Position numbers and translations under genes: made by a program
Notes under the pieces: model-generated
Told to the model about the DNA's origin: nothing
What the model saw: only the letters and a program-made list of their open reading frames with translations
The model's database searches: none
Part shown: positions 29,068 to 37,376 of the stretch, one piece after another
How the letters are laid out: the number at the start of each line of letters is the position of its first letter
Position numbering within the stretch: position 1 is the first letter of the stretch
NCBI GenBank assembly: GCA_039818985.1
Contig: JBCBSU010000001.1
Span: 832,367 to 896,366, forward strand
DNA: 64,000 nucleotides
Source: Pseudomonadota bacterium
Lineage (GTDB): Bacteria; Pseudomonadota; Alphaproteobacteria; Sphingomonadales; Sphingomonadaceae
Direction of reading: 5' to 3'

Positions 29068-29156
29068 AATGTGCGCTGCTTTTGCCGCCCAGCGCGATGT
29101 AATCATCATAGGCACCGGGCCCCGGCGCGGATGAAGTCGCACCGAGGTCGCCTGCA
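29068..29156 (-). pseudogene. Decayed fragment of a ychF 3' region
   Basis: On the minus strand this stretch encodes, with a frameshift, FIRA followed by AYDDYIALGGKSSAH. The intact YchF 1.3 kb away has FIRAETIAYDDYVALGGESGAREAG at the corresponding place. DNA similarity runs over about 90 bases with small gaps. The fragment sits between the giant gene and the OmpA gene and is not part of either. It looks like the relic of a duplicated or displaced ychF end. Confidence 0.65.
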
Positions 29157-29164
29157 ATCCGGGC

Positions 29165-30067
29165 TTAAAGGCCGTCGACGCTCTTGCTGACAAGCACATT
29201 GACCGCAACGCGGCGATTTTGCGCCTTGCCTTCGATGGTGTCGTTGCTTGCTGCCGGATCGGCTTCGGCCATGCCAGTCGGTGTCAGCATGCGATAGGGC
29301 TTCCAGCCACAGGCCTGCTGCAGATAGTTGACGACACGGCTGGCGCGCTTTTCGCTGAGCTGCTGGTTGAATTCCTGGCTTCCGGTTGAATCGGTATAGC
29401 CGACAACCAGCATCAGGGCGTTATCGGTTGCCTCGGCTTCGCTGGCGGTGGCGCACAGCTCGGCCTTGTCCTGCGCGGACAGCACGGCCCTGCCGGTATC
29501 GAAATAGACATTTGTCGTCCGCTTGATGTTGTATTTGTCGATATCGCCGACCCGACCGCGCAGGGCTTCGGTGGCCGCTGCATTCTGGTCGATGGCGGCG
29601 CCCTGTTGCGCAAATTGCTGTTCGGTGCCGCTGCGTATCATTGATGCCGTCTTCAGATCCTTGTTGCGGAACCTGATGCGGCTGGCGACGAGGCCACCGC
29701 CCCATTCCACGGTCCTGACTGTCACCGGCAGGCCGTTGAGCAGCGAATCCGCGGCAAGCTTGTCGCGACCAAGGCCCAGGAAACCGCCCGTGCCGCGAAT
29801 TTCGGTTCCGTCGCTGATGCGGATCTGCTCGTCCGCGCCATCTTCTCTTGTTACCAGCAGCATGTCGCCATTTCGTGCCGAAATAAGGCCTTCGATTTCG
29901 GGCCCTTCAGTCAGTTCGCTGAGGTCGGCAGGCGGTGTACCGAATACCGTGGTTTGAGATGCGCTCCCCGGCATGTCCTGCTGCTGTGCGGACAGGGCAT
30001 GGGGCGCTGCCATGGCAAGCGCTGTGACCAGCAACAGACCTGCCGGCCGTTTGGAGATGACACTCAT
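29165..30067 (-). CDS. OmpA-family peptidoglycan-associated outer-membrane protein
   Basis: A 300-residue protein with a cleavable signal peptide (ending near ALSAQ). The N-terminal ~110 residues form a small beta-rich domain (GLISARNGDMLLVTREDG ... VTVRTVEWGGGLVASRIRFRN). A helical linker follows, and the C-terminal OmpA domain (residues ~185-295) contains NVYFDTGRAVLSAQDKAEL, GYTDSTGSQEFNQQLSEKRA and NRRVAV. These include the Asp and Arg that bind diaminopimelate of peptidoglycan. There is no N-terminal eight-strand OmpA barrel. It probably tethers the envelope to the wall. Confidence 0.9.
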   Translation of the reverse strand: MSVISKRPAGLLLVTALAMAAPHALSAQQQDMPGSASQTTVFGTPPADLSELTEGPEIEGLISARNGDMLLVTREDGADEQIRISDGTEIRGTGGFLGLGRDKLAADSLLNGLPVTVRTVEWGGGLVASRIRFRNKDLKTASMIRSGTEQQFAQQGAAIDQNAAATEALRGRVGDIDKYNIKRTTNVYFDTGRAVLSAQDKAELCATASEAEATDNALMLVVGYTDSTGSQEFNQQLSEKRASRVVNYLQQACGWKPYRMLTPTGMAEADPAASNDTIEGKAQNRRVAVNVLVSKSVDGL

Positions 30068-30313
30068 TATACTGCTCCTTCAAACTGTTCGGGCCAGTCG
30101 CGCCAAGGCACGTCCGGCAGCTCAGTCCCCTGCATTTTTATGGAAAATTGTGCGATTATTATCGCGCTCGCACCCCACTGGACACCCAATGTTACGGTGA
30201 CGCTTTCTCGCAGGTGAATGGCTGTTGCAGAATCGCCAGCAGCCCGGATGGTTTGAGAGCAGTGTGCGGCGAACCGTTTCCGGCTCGGTCAAAGCCTTCT
30301 TGCAGGCAAGCCG

Positions 30314-31414
30314 TCAGACATTGAACTTGAACAGCATGACATCGCCGTCCTGCACCACATAGTCCTTGCCTTCCTGGCGCAGCTTGCCCGCTTCACGCGC
30401 TCCGCTTTCGCCGCCCAGTGCGACATAATCGTCATAGGCGATGGTCTCGGCGCGGATGAAACCACGTTCGAAGTCGCTGTGTATCTCGCCTGCAGCCTGC
30501 GGCGCTTTGGCGTCACGTTCGACGGTCCATGCCCGCGCCTCATTCGGCCCGGCAGTGAAGAAGGTTTGCAGGTTCAACAGGTCATAGCCGGCGCGGATGA
30601 CGCGGGTGAGGCCGGTCTCGCTGAGCCCCATTTCCTCGAGGAACATCTGCTTTTCCTCGGCCTCCATGGCGACCAGTTCGGACTCGATGGCAGCCGATAC
30701 GACCACCGCTTCGGCGCCCTCGGACTTCGCTTTCTCAAATACTGTGGCGCTGTAATCATTGCCGTTGGCGGCGCTGTCTTCATCGACATTGCAGACATAG
30801 AGCACCGGCTTGGATGTCAGCAGTTGCGCCTGTGCCAGATGCTTCTCCTCCTCGGCATCGGCGGGTTCGGTCAGGCGCGCCGGTTTGCCCTCGCGCAGCA
30901 GGTCGAGCGCTTTGGCCAGCACCGAGGCGGCGATCTTCGCCTCCTTGTCCTGGCCGGTGGCGCGCTTCTGCAGATTGGGGACGCGCTTTTCCAGGCTCTC
31001 CAGATCGGCGAGCAGCAATTCGGTCTCCACCACTTCGGCATCGGAGATCGGGTCGACGCGGTTGTCGACATGCTGGATATCGTCATCGTCGAAACAGCGC
31101 AGCACATGGACGATGGCGTCAACTTCGCGTATGTTGGCGAGGAACTGGTTGCCCAGACCTTCCCCCTTGCTTGCCCCCTTTACCAGCCCGGCAATGTCGA
31201 CAAAGGTCAGCTGGGTCGCGATGACCTTCTTGCTCTCGGCAATCGCCGCAATCTTGTCGAGCCGGTCATCGGGTACCGCGACGACGCCCTCATTCGGCTC
31301 GATAGTGCAAAAGGGATAGTTGGCCGCCTGTGCCGCTTGTGTTTCGGTCAGTGCATTGAACAGCGTCGACTTGCCGACATTCGGCAGGCCGACAATACCG
31401 CATTTGAAACCCAT
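30314..31414 (-). CDS. ychF: Redox-regulated ATPase/GTPase YchF (Obg family)
   Basis: The 366-residue protein opens with MGFKCGIVGLPNVGKSTLFNALT, the P-loop. Switch and G3 elements follow (DIAGLVKGASKGEGLGNQFL). The G4 position is NVDE (VLYVCNVDE) rather than NKxD, which explains ATP preference in this family. A coiled-coil insertion (about 130-200) and a C-terminal TGS domain (FTAGPNEARAWT ... DYVVQDGDVMLFKFNV) complete it. YchF binds ribosomes and is linked to stress responses and translation fidelity. Length is normal. A fragment of its TGS region is duplicated at 29068-29156. Confidence 0.97.
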   Translation of the reverse strand: MGFKCGIVGLPNVGKSTLFNALTETQAAQAANYPFCTIEPNEGVVAVPDDRLDKIAAIAESKKVIATQLTFVDIAGLVKGASKGEGLGNQFLANIREVDAIVHVLRCFDDDDIQHVDNRVDPISDAEVVETELLLADLESLEKRVPNLQKRATGQDKEAKIAASVLAKALDLLREGKPARLTEPADAEEEKHLAQAQLLTSKPVLYVCNVDEDSAANGNDYSATVFEKAKSEGAEAVVVSAAIESELVAMEAEEKQMFLEEMGLSETGLTRVIRAGYDLLNLQTFFTAGPNEARAWTVERDAKAPQAAGEIHSDFERGFIRAETIAYDDYVALGGESGAREAGKLRQEGKDYVVQDGDVMLFKFNV

Positions 31415-31426
31415 ATTCGCAATCCT

Positions 31427-32275
31427 TCAATCTGGCTTACTGGCCGAGAGCAACAGCCCGATAGCCAACCAGATACCGATTGGGAAGCTCATTCCTGCGC
31501 CCGCCCATGGAACGGGAAACCAGCCAAATGCCGGTGCGATGGTAGCAACGGCAAGATATGCGGTTAGGGCAAGCCCTTCGCTGCGGCCAGATTGACGCGC
31601 CAGCAGCGCCGGGAACAGGGCGCCGGCAGCCAATAGCAGGATCAGCAGAAAACCGAGCAGGGACGACGTCTCAAAAGCCATTTCGATAATCAGCTCGACA
31701 TGGGGAATTGGCGGCAGCGGCGTGTTGCGCCATATCGCGACCAGCGCTGTGCCGATAGAAATTGCGGCGATCAGCAGCGCCTTTGTGTTCCTCTCATGCA
31801 ATGCCACTACGCCCATTGCGGCGGCGAATGCGAATGCCTGGGAGGGGTCGGGCTGTATGGCGAGAATGATGGCCAGGACCACAGCGATGGCAGGGTAGAT
31901 ACGCCCTCTGAAACCGGATTGTGCCATCGCAACCACTATCCATGGCAGTGTCAGCATCGCGGCATTCAGACGGACCGAACCAATGGCGAGCCAGCGTGTA
32001 ACGTCATCCTGACCGGACTGGAAAAGGGTCAGCGTCAATGCTGCGCCGCCAATACAGGTTAGGACTGTCAAGCCTCGCTCCGCAAGTCGCGTACAGGCGC
32101 AAGCGATCGCCAGAACCGCCCCGATGGCCCATGCCAGTGCGGTGCCCAGCGATGCCGAGGTCAGTACATTTCCGGATATCATCAGATAGGCACCAATGCC
32201 GACGCATAGTCCCGATATCAGGCCGAATAATGACAGGCTTCTGCCGCGATAAGAGTGGGTCAGGCTCTGGTTCAT
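31427..32275 (-). CDS. Hypothetical polytopic membrane protein
   Basis: From the ATG at 32275 (MNQSLTHSYRGRSLSLFGLISG) the product has 282 residues and about nine to ten hydrophobic helices spread along its length. A further in-frame start upstream at 32332 would add charged residues. I see no catalytic motif; the helix pattern resembles small polytopic permeases or cell-wall SEDS-like relatives only superficially (e.g. IQPDPSQAFAFAAAMGVVAL recalls the QPD-based motif of SEDS proteins). It ends 12 bases before the ychF start and follows the serine hydrolase gene. Confidence 0.65.
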   Translation of the reverse strand: MNQSLTHSYRGRSLSLFGLISGLCVGIGAYLMISGNVLTSASLGTALAWAIGAVLAIACACTRLAERGLTVLTCIGGAALTLTLFQSGQDDVTRWLAIGSVRLNAAMLTLPWIVVAMAQSGFRGRIYPAIAVVLAIILAIQPDPSQAFAFAAAMGVVALHERNTKALLIAAISIGTALVAIWRNTPLPPIPHVELIIEMAFETSSLLGFLLILLLAAGALFPALLARQSGRSEGLALTAYLAVATIAPAFGWFPVPWAGAGMSFPIGIWLAIGLLLSASKPD

Positions 32276-32303
32276 GCTCCCATGATAGGCTTGCCAGTGC
32301 GTT

Positions 32304-33527
32304 TTATCGATTTGCGCCCTGTGCTTTTTCACCCGCTTTCAGCATGTAATTGGCGACCGCGGTTGAAGAGCCGTCGCCGGTCAGCGCCACAGTGACAATC
32401 ATCCTGCGATTGACATCATAGCCGATCCACGCGCTGACGCCCGGCGCGCCGCCATAATGGCCGAGCATGATCAGGCGCCCGACAGCTGCCGGTGCGTCGA
32501 CCAGCATCGCACCCAGACCGTAATAGGTGGTGACATCGAACATCGGCAGCAGTTCGGCGAACATTTGCTGGCGGGTTTCCGCGCTGACCAGCCGGTCGTT
32601 GAGCAATGCGGCCCAGAAGCGCGCCATGTCGCCGGCGCTGGCGGCAACCGGGCCAGCGGTGCCGGGGCCGGTAATGTCGAGAACCGGCTCCTCACCATCA
32701 GTCGCCAACGGCACAATGCGATCCAGATTGGCGGGCGAGACGATCACCGTCTGCGCCAGGCCCAGACGGTCGATGATCCGCGTCTGCACCACATCGGCAA
32801 AGGGCCGGTTTTCGACCGCTTCGACAATGCGACCGAGCAGCGTGTAGCCCGAATTGGAATAGCGCCAATACTGGCCGGGGCAGAACATCGCACCACGGTC
32901 TTTCAGGATATCGTCATGCTGTCTCGCAGTCAGCGAGCGTTGTCCGTTCGCGCGCCATTCCGGATCTTCATTGGCGCTAAACAGACCGCTGGTATGCTGC
33001 AGCAAGTCGCGGACGGTGATATGCTCGGCATTGGGCAGGTCGGGCTGCCATTTTGCCAGCCGGTCATCGAGCGACAGGCGCTTTTCCTCGACCAGTTGCA
33101 GCGCCACAACAGCGGTAAAAGTCTTGGTCGCGCTGGCCCAGTAGAACAGTCTTTCCGGTGTCTCGCTGCTCTTCTGCCACAAGCGGCCATCGGGCCAGGC
33201 CAGTGCCACGGTCATCGCCTTGGCCTTGGCATTTCGCTGCGCTTCGCCAAAGGCGCGGTCCAGCGCTGCTGCATCGGCGGTGGGCAATGCTGTCCCGCCC
33301 AATGGTGCGAAATCGGCGCGGGACTCGATTGTGCGGAAATAGGGTTTGCGGCCGTTATAGGCCTTGCGCTCCTTGCATTTTACGGGACGGTAAAGCGGAG
33401 TCTCAGCCGTAGCGTCGACACGCGATTGCGATGCGGTCTGTGCCAGCGCCGGGGATGTGCCGACGGCTGCAAGGACAGCAAAGGCCAGCATGCCCTTGAG
33501 CAGGGCCGGTATTCTTTGGTGCTGCAT
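32304..33527 (-). CDS. Secreted beta-lactamase-fold serine hydrolase
   Basis: A 407-residue protein with a signal peptide (ending near ALAQ). The class C beta-lactamase/DD-peptidase fold is indicated by the nucleophile motif SATK (FYWASATKTFTAVVAL), the YSN motif (WRYSNSGYTLLG) and the GHYGG segment replacing KTG near the C-terminus. Such proteins include esterases, D-aminopeptidases and penicillin-binding relatives; the substrate cannot be named. It acts in the periplasm or outside. It lies 6 bases downstream of the Tat-type SDR gene and probably shares its transcript. Confidence 0.88.
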   Translation of the reverse strand: MQHQRIPALLKGMLAFAVLAAVGTSPALAQTASQSRVDATAETPLYRPVKCKERKAYNGRKPYFRTIESRADFAPLGGTALPTADAAALDRAFGEAQRNAKAKAMTVALAWPDGRLWQKSSETPERLFYWASATKTFTAVVALQLVEEKRLSLDDRLAKWQPDLPNAEHITVRDLLQHTSGLFSANEDPEWRANGQRSLTARQHDDILKDRGAMFCPGQYWRYSNSGYTLLGRIVEAVENRPFADVVQTRIIDRLGLAQTVIVSPANLDRIVPLATDGEEPVLDITGPGTAGPVAASAGDMARFWAALLNDRLVSAETRQQMFAELLPMFDVTTYYGLGAMLVDAPAAVGRLIMLGHYGGAPGVSAWIGYDVNRRMIVTVALTGDGSSTAVANYMLKAGEKAQGANR

Positions 33528-33533
33528 GAATGC

Positions 33534-34547
33534 TTATGCCTTGTTGTGTACTGCGTTGATCCACGGGCCAAAGGGTGTCTGGCCCAGCCACTTCACCTGG
33601 GTTTCTGCCGAGACCGAGTTGATTGCCATTTGCGGCTTGTTGCCGGGATGGACGGCGCGACGGACCGGTCGCTCCGCAGCGGGCATGGCAACAATTTCTG
33701 CCATGGCGTGCGGTATATCCATCGGGTCGGCGTTGCGGCCCGATCCATCCTCGGTGCCCATGCGCGCCACCAGCGCCGGATAGCCGGCCTTGCGCTCCTC
33801 TGAAATGCGGTCACGCAACGCCTTGGTATAGACGTTGCGTTTCTTCCAGATATCGGTGGGGTATCCGCCCGGCTGAATCACCGTGACGCCGATATTGTGT
33901 GGCACCAGCTCATAAGCCATTTGCTCGGCCATGGCCTCGACCGCGAATTTGGTCGGTGAATAATGGCCGGCACCGGGCACGATCACGCGGCCAAGCTGGG
34001 ATGAGACGGCAAAGATATGCCCCGATTTTTGTGTCCGCATGCCTGGCAGTACCGCGCGCACCAGCCGGTGATAGCCATAGACATTGGTATCGAAGATCAG
34101 CTTGGTGGCTTCCATGTCCTGCAATTCAATCGGCCCGGTAATCCCGATACCGGCATTGTTGACCAATATGTCGATCGGCCCGCCGGTGAGGCGTTCGGCC
34201 TCGGCGACGCCGTTTTTGACCTGCTCATCGGAAAGGACATCGATCTCGATTATGTCCAGTTTCCACCCCTGTTTCTTCGCCTCGGCGGCAAGGCTGGCGG
34301 CTTCCTCGCGCGGCAGGTTGCGCATGGTGGCGATGACATGGGCCCCCAGTCCGGCAAAGTGCATCGCGCTCAGCCGTCCGAAGCCTGAGGAACAGCCGGT
34401 GATCAGTACCGATTTGCCTGCCATTGATGTGCCGCTGCCCGCGTCTTCTCCGGTCAGCGTTGCCGTTGCGCCGGAGGCGGTGAGCGCTATCGCACCGCCG
34501 GCAATGGCGGTTCCTGCGAGCATGTCGCGGCGACTGATATCGGCCAT
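33534..34547 (-). CDS. Tat-exported short-chain dehydrogenase/reductase
   Basis: A 337-residue protein. The first ~35 residues carry a twin-arginine signal (SRRDMLAGTAIAGGAIAL). A classical SDR follows: the cofactor motif TGCSSGFG after a first beta strand, the NNAG motif (DILVNNAGIG), and the catalytic Ser (AVSSQLG) and YSPTK (Tyr-x-x-x-Lys). SDR enzymes oxidise or reduce alcohols and ketones with NAD(P). Export through Tat implies folding with bound cofactor before transport, which is unusual for SDRs but known for periplasmic glucose-fructose oxidoreductase of Zymomonas. Substrate unknown. Confidence 0.88.
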   Translation of the reverse strand: MADISRRDMLAGTAIAGGAIALTASGATATLTGEDAGSGTSMAGKSVLITGCSSGFGRLSAMHFAGLGAHVIATMRNLPREEAASLAAEAKKQGWKLDIIEIDVLSDEQVKNGVAEAERLTGGPIDILVNNAGIGITGPIELQDMEATKLIFDTNVYGYHRLVRAVLPGMRTQKSGHIFAVSSQLGRVIVPGAGHYSPTKFAVEAMAEQMAYELVPHNIGVTVIQPGGYPTDIWKKRNVYTKALRDRISEERKAGYPALVARMGTEDGSGRNADPMDIPHAMAEIVAMPAAERPVRRAVHPGNKPQMAINSVSAETQVKWLGQTPFGPWINAVHNKA

Positions 34548-34581
34548 AAGGATTCTCCTTTATGCTATGTGGTGGTGACGT

Positions 34582-35064
34582 CTATGGTTCGCCCTGGCGG
34601 CGGAAGGGAGGCGACAAGGATGGTGGCGGTAGCCGCCAGCTATAGCTATAAATATAACTGGCGGAGATGGGCTGGCGCTGTTCGTCGAGCGCCGGTTTGA
34701 AACGGGCGCGCTTGCGCAGCAAACGGCATGTCGCCATGTCGAGTCGGCTGTCGCCCGAGCTCTTGATGATGTCACACCCTGTGACCTTGCCGTCGTCCGA
34801 CACGAACAGCTCAGCCTCTATATCGCCCTCATTGCCATCAAGCGCGGCCTTCATCGGATAATCGGTGGTGGTGATCCACAATTCGGGCGCGATCAGCGGA
34901 ACCGGCTCCCGACGCCGGTTCGGCACCTTTTGCGGCAGGGCCATGCGCGCCGGAGCGGCAGCAGATGCGGGGAGTGGTGACGGTGTGCCGGGTTCATCTT
35001 GCGCATAGGCCTGTTGCACGGCGCCAGCTGCAAGAAGCAGCAATATCGATTGACCAAAGGCCAT
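34582..35064 (-). CDS. TonB C-terminal domain periplasmic protein
   Basis: A 160-residue product with a cleavable-looking signal peptide (MAFGQSILLLLAAGAVQQAYAQ) and a short Pro/Ala-rich stretch. A TonB-C-like domain follows: DYPMKAALDGNEGDIEAELFVSDDGKVTGCDIIKSSGDSRLDMATCRLLRKRARFKPALDEQ (shown here only as landmarks DYPMKAAL, GKVTGCDI and RARFKPA). It lacks the uncleaved N-terminal anchor and long proline arm of a true energy transducer. It may be a free periplasmic TonB-like domain that senses or modulates. Two Cys could form a disulfide. Confidence 0.75.
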   Translation of the reverse strand: MAFGQSILLLLAAGAVQQAYAQDEPGTPSPLPASAAAPARMALPQKVPNRRREPVPLIAPELWITTTDYPMKAALDGNEGDIEAELFVSDDGKVTGCDIIKSSGDSRLDMATCRLLRKRARFKPALDEQRQPISASYIYSYSWRLPPPSLSPPFRRQGEP

Positions 35065-35133
35065 GTCCGCTCTCCCCGGATCAGGCTAAGCTTTTCTTGT
35101 GAACGGGGCCTGATCCTTTTTCTTTGCAGCTTA

Positions 35134-35718
35134 TCACTCCTGCAGCCGCAGCGCCACATCGCTCATGAAGCGGGCATCGTCATCCTCGGCCAGCCGGTGC
35201 GCCGCAGAGGCGATGGCACCGAGCATGTCGCTCAGCGGGTCCATTTCGGCCTTGGCATAGTTGCCCAGTACATGGCCATGCACCCGGGCCTTGCTGCCGG
35301 GATGACCGATGCCGATGCGGACGCGGCGGAAATCGGGACCGATATGCTGATCGGTGGAGCGCAGGCCATTATGTCCCGCGGTGCCGCCGCCGCGCTTTAC
35401 CTTGATCTTGAACGGTGCCAGGTCGAGTTCGTCGTGAAACACCGTCACATCTTCAGGCGACAGCTTGTAGAAACGCATAGCCTCGCCGATTGACTGGCCC
35501 GACTTGTTCATGAAGGTGGCGGGCTTGAGCAGCAGCAGCTTTTGCGATCCGCCATGCGAAAGGCTGAGCCGCCCCTCGGCGACCCAGCCCTGGAATTTCA
35601 CCCTCGGTGGGGGAAAACCGTGCACCTCGGTTATGGCGTCGAGCGCCATAAAGCCGACATTGTGGCGGTTGAGGGCGTATTCCGCTCCCGGATTGCCAAG
35701 GCCGACCCAGAGTTGCAC
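35134..35718 (-). CDS. pth: Peptidyl-tRNA hydrolase
   Basis: A 194-residue single-domain enzyme that begins MQLWVGLGNPGAEYALNRHNVGF; the conserved Asn and His of this stretch are catalytic. FHDELDL and GGGTAGHNGLRS are the other family signatures. It releases peptides from peptidyl-tRNAs that drop off ribosomes, and is essential in most bacteria. It is directly downstream of rplY (21 bases), a common arrangement. Length is normal. Confidence 0.97.
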   Translation of the reverse strand: MQLWVGLGNPGAEYALNRHNVGFMALDAITEVHGFPPPRVKFQGWVAEGRLSLSHGGSQKLLLLKPATFMNKSGQSIGEAMRFYKLSPEDVTVFHDELDLAPFKIKVKRGGGTAGHNGLRSTDQHIGPDFRRVRIGIGHPGSKARVHGHVLGNYAKAEMDPLSDMLGAIASAAHRLAEDDDARFMSDVALRLQE

Positions 35719-35739
35719 GGTGTTGTTTCCCTTTAGCGA

Positions 35740-36408
35740 TTACTCGCCGTCTGTGGCTTCGCCTTCTTCGCCGCCTTCAGCTTCTGCTTCCTCGCCGCCT
35801 TCTGCAGCTTCCGCTTCTGCTTCGCTGTCCGAACGCTTCAGCGCCGACGGTGCGACGACAGTGGCAACGGTGAAGTCGCGATCAGTAATTGCCGATTCGC
35901 TGCCTTCGGGCAGGCTGACGGAAGAAATGTGCACGGAGTCGCCGACTTCAAGACCGGTAACGTCGATCTCGATCTGGTCGGGGATACGCGCCGCATCGCA
36001 GACCAGGTCCAGTTCGTGCCGGACAACGTTGAGAACACCGCCGCGTTTCAAACCCGGTGAAGCTTCCTCATTGACGAAGATTACCGGTACCGCAACTTCG
36101 ACCGTGGCGTCCTTGGCGAGACGCAGAAAGTCAACATGCAGGGGCCGGTCGGTAACCGGATGAAAAGCAACATCTTTCGGCAGGGTGCGGATGCTGTCCT
36201 TGCCGACATTGACCATGACCAGCGAGTTCATGAAATGTCCGGTGCCGAGCATCTTGTTGAGCTCGCGCTCTTCCAGATGGATCGGGGTGGGGTCTTCGTT
36301 ATTGCCGTAAATCACGGCGGGTACGCGGCCTTCGCGACGCAGCGCACGAGAGGCTCCCTTGCCTGCTTTTTCGCGCTGCTCGGCCGACAGGGTAAGCTGA
36401 TCGCTCAT
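35740..36408 (-). CDS. rplY: 50S ribosomal protein L25 (CTC type)
   Basis: A 222-residue protein made of the N-terminal L25 5S-rRNA-binding domain ([24 protein letters not shown]) and the C-terminal beta domain of the TL5/CTC form ([20 protein letters not shown] ... [20 protein letters not shown]). It ends in a strongly acidic Glu/Ala/Gly tail of about 35 residues (from 185 on), common in alphaproteobacterial L25 and likely disordered. It sits in the central protuberance of the ribosome. It is transcribed with pth. Confidence 0.96.
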   Translation of the reverse strand: MSDQLTLSAEQREKAGKGASRALRREGRVPAVIYGNNEDPTPIHLEERELNKMLGTGHFMNSLVMVNVGKDSIRTLPKDVAFHPVTDRPLHVDFLRLAKDATVEVAVPVIFVNEEASPGLKRGGVLNVVRHELDLVCDAARIPDQIEIDVTGLEVGDSVHISSVSLPEGSESAITDRDFTVATVVAPSALKRSDSEAEAEAAEGGEEAEAEGGEEGEATDGE

Positions 36409-36557
36409 GGTCTGTCTCCAAATCGGTGGTTGTCAAAAGCCCTGATATCCATCTCGCCTCCAGGGATGACCAAGATGGCAGGGATGCGCGCGCTTAGGGG
36501 AAAAGCGGCGCCTGTGCAAGCCTTACCTGCTGATCGCCGCCTGCATCAGGCCGGTAT

Positions 36558-37376
36558 CTAGCGGTGCGCCGCCATCTGGTTGCTGATCATCAGCAACTGA
36601 CCGTCAGCCGACCATGCATCGACGCGCTGATCGTAAAAGCCATTGGCGATGCTGCTGCTGTCCGCGCGCAACATTATCGGTTTCGCACCGGCGGCGGCAA
36701 TCTGTTCAGGGGTTGCGACAACATGGTTCTGCATCTGGATCGTCGAGCCCATGCGCAACTGGCTGTCGACGAAGAAGGTTCGGGGCATGGGAGCATCGAC
36801 CATCGCGATCAGCCCCGGCAGGTCGAGCGGGCGTTCGTCCCTGTCTTGGATCCACAGCCAGCTCTCCGGGCGCGGGTTGACCCTGAAGGGCGTTCCCCGG
36901 GCGAGCCATTGGCGATATTGCCCCATCCACAAGGGTGTCAATGGCGGGGCAGGTTCGAGAGGTTGTGACTCTTCAGCAGGAGCGGCCTCAGGCATCGCGA
37001 TCTGCACCTCCGGTCCGCTCTTGCGGGGGAGGCCGAAGACGAGCTGGGCCGAGACCATGAGAGCGTCATTCTGCATCATGTCGACGCGCCAGAAATCGGT
37101 GGCCCTGCGGCTGACGAGAAGACGGGCTTTGATGGTGACATCGCCCTCGGCGAGACCGCCCATGAAACTGGTCTGCATTGTCTGCAGCGTCCCGCGAGAA
37201 TCGGAATGGCTGGCTATGGCGCGGTAAGCCAGTGCATTGATCCAGCCGCCAAAGGCCGCTTTGGGTGTGTTGCAGTAATCGGTGGTGACCCCGGCGCGCC
37301 AATGGCTTGTGCTATCGTCCAGCGCCTGCAGCTGAAGCGCTCTGTCCAGCGCGAATTCGGTCCTGTCTGCGGTCAC
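36558..37376 (-). CDS. Acyl-CoA thioesterase-like protein (double hot-dog)
   Basis: The 272-residue product starts at a GTG that shares its first base with the stop of the upstream TraB gene (TAGTG), so start and coupling are clear. Two hot-dog halves are visible: residues ~20-115 (NTPKAAFGGWINALAYRAI ... TSFMGGLAEGDVTIKARLL) and ~150-270 (SWLWIQDRDERPLDLPGLIAMVDAPMP shown by landmarks SWLWIQDRD and LIAMVDA). This is the TesB-like/thioesterase-like superfamily layout. It presumably hydrolyses acyl-CoA; chain length and pathway are not evident. Confidence 0.8.
   Translation of the reverse strand: MTADRTEFALDRALQLQALDDSTSHWRAGVTTDYCNTPKAAFGGWINALAYRAIASHSDSRGTLQTMQTSFMGGLAEGDVTIKARLLVSRRATDFWRVDMMQNDALMVSAQLVFGLPRKSGPEVQIAMPEAAPAEESQPLEPAPPLTPLWMGQYRQWLARGTPFRVNPRPESWLWIQDRDERPLDLPGLIAMVDAPMPRTFFVDSQLRMGSTIQMQNHVVATPEQIAAAGAKPIMLRADSSSIANGFYDQRVDAWSADGQLLMISNQMAAHR

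Noticed and set aside
30479-31567. 362-codon plus-strand open frame opposite ychF
   Set aside because: Antisense shadow of a universally conserved gene.
32457-33803. 448-codon plus-strand open frame opposite the serine hydrolase and SDR genes
   Set aside because: It crosses two certain genes on the other strand; its composition is that expected of an antisense shadow in GC-rich DNA.
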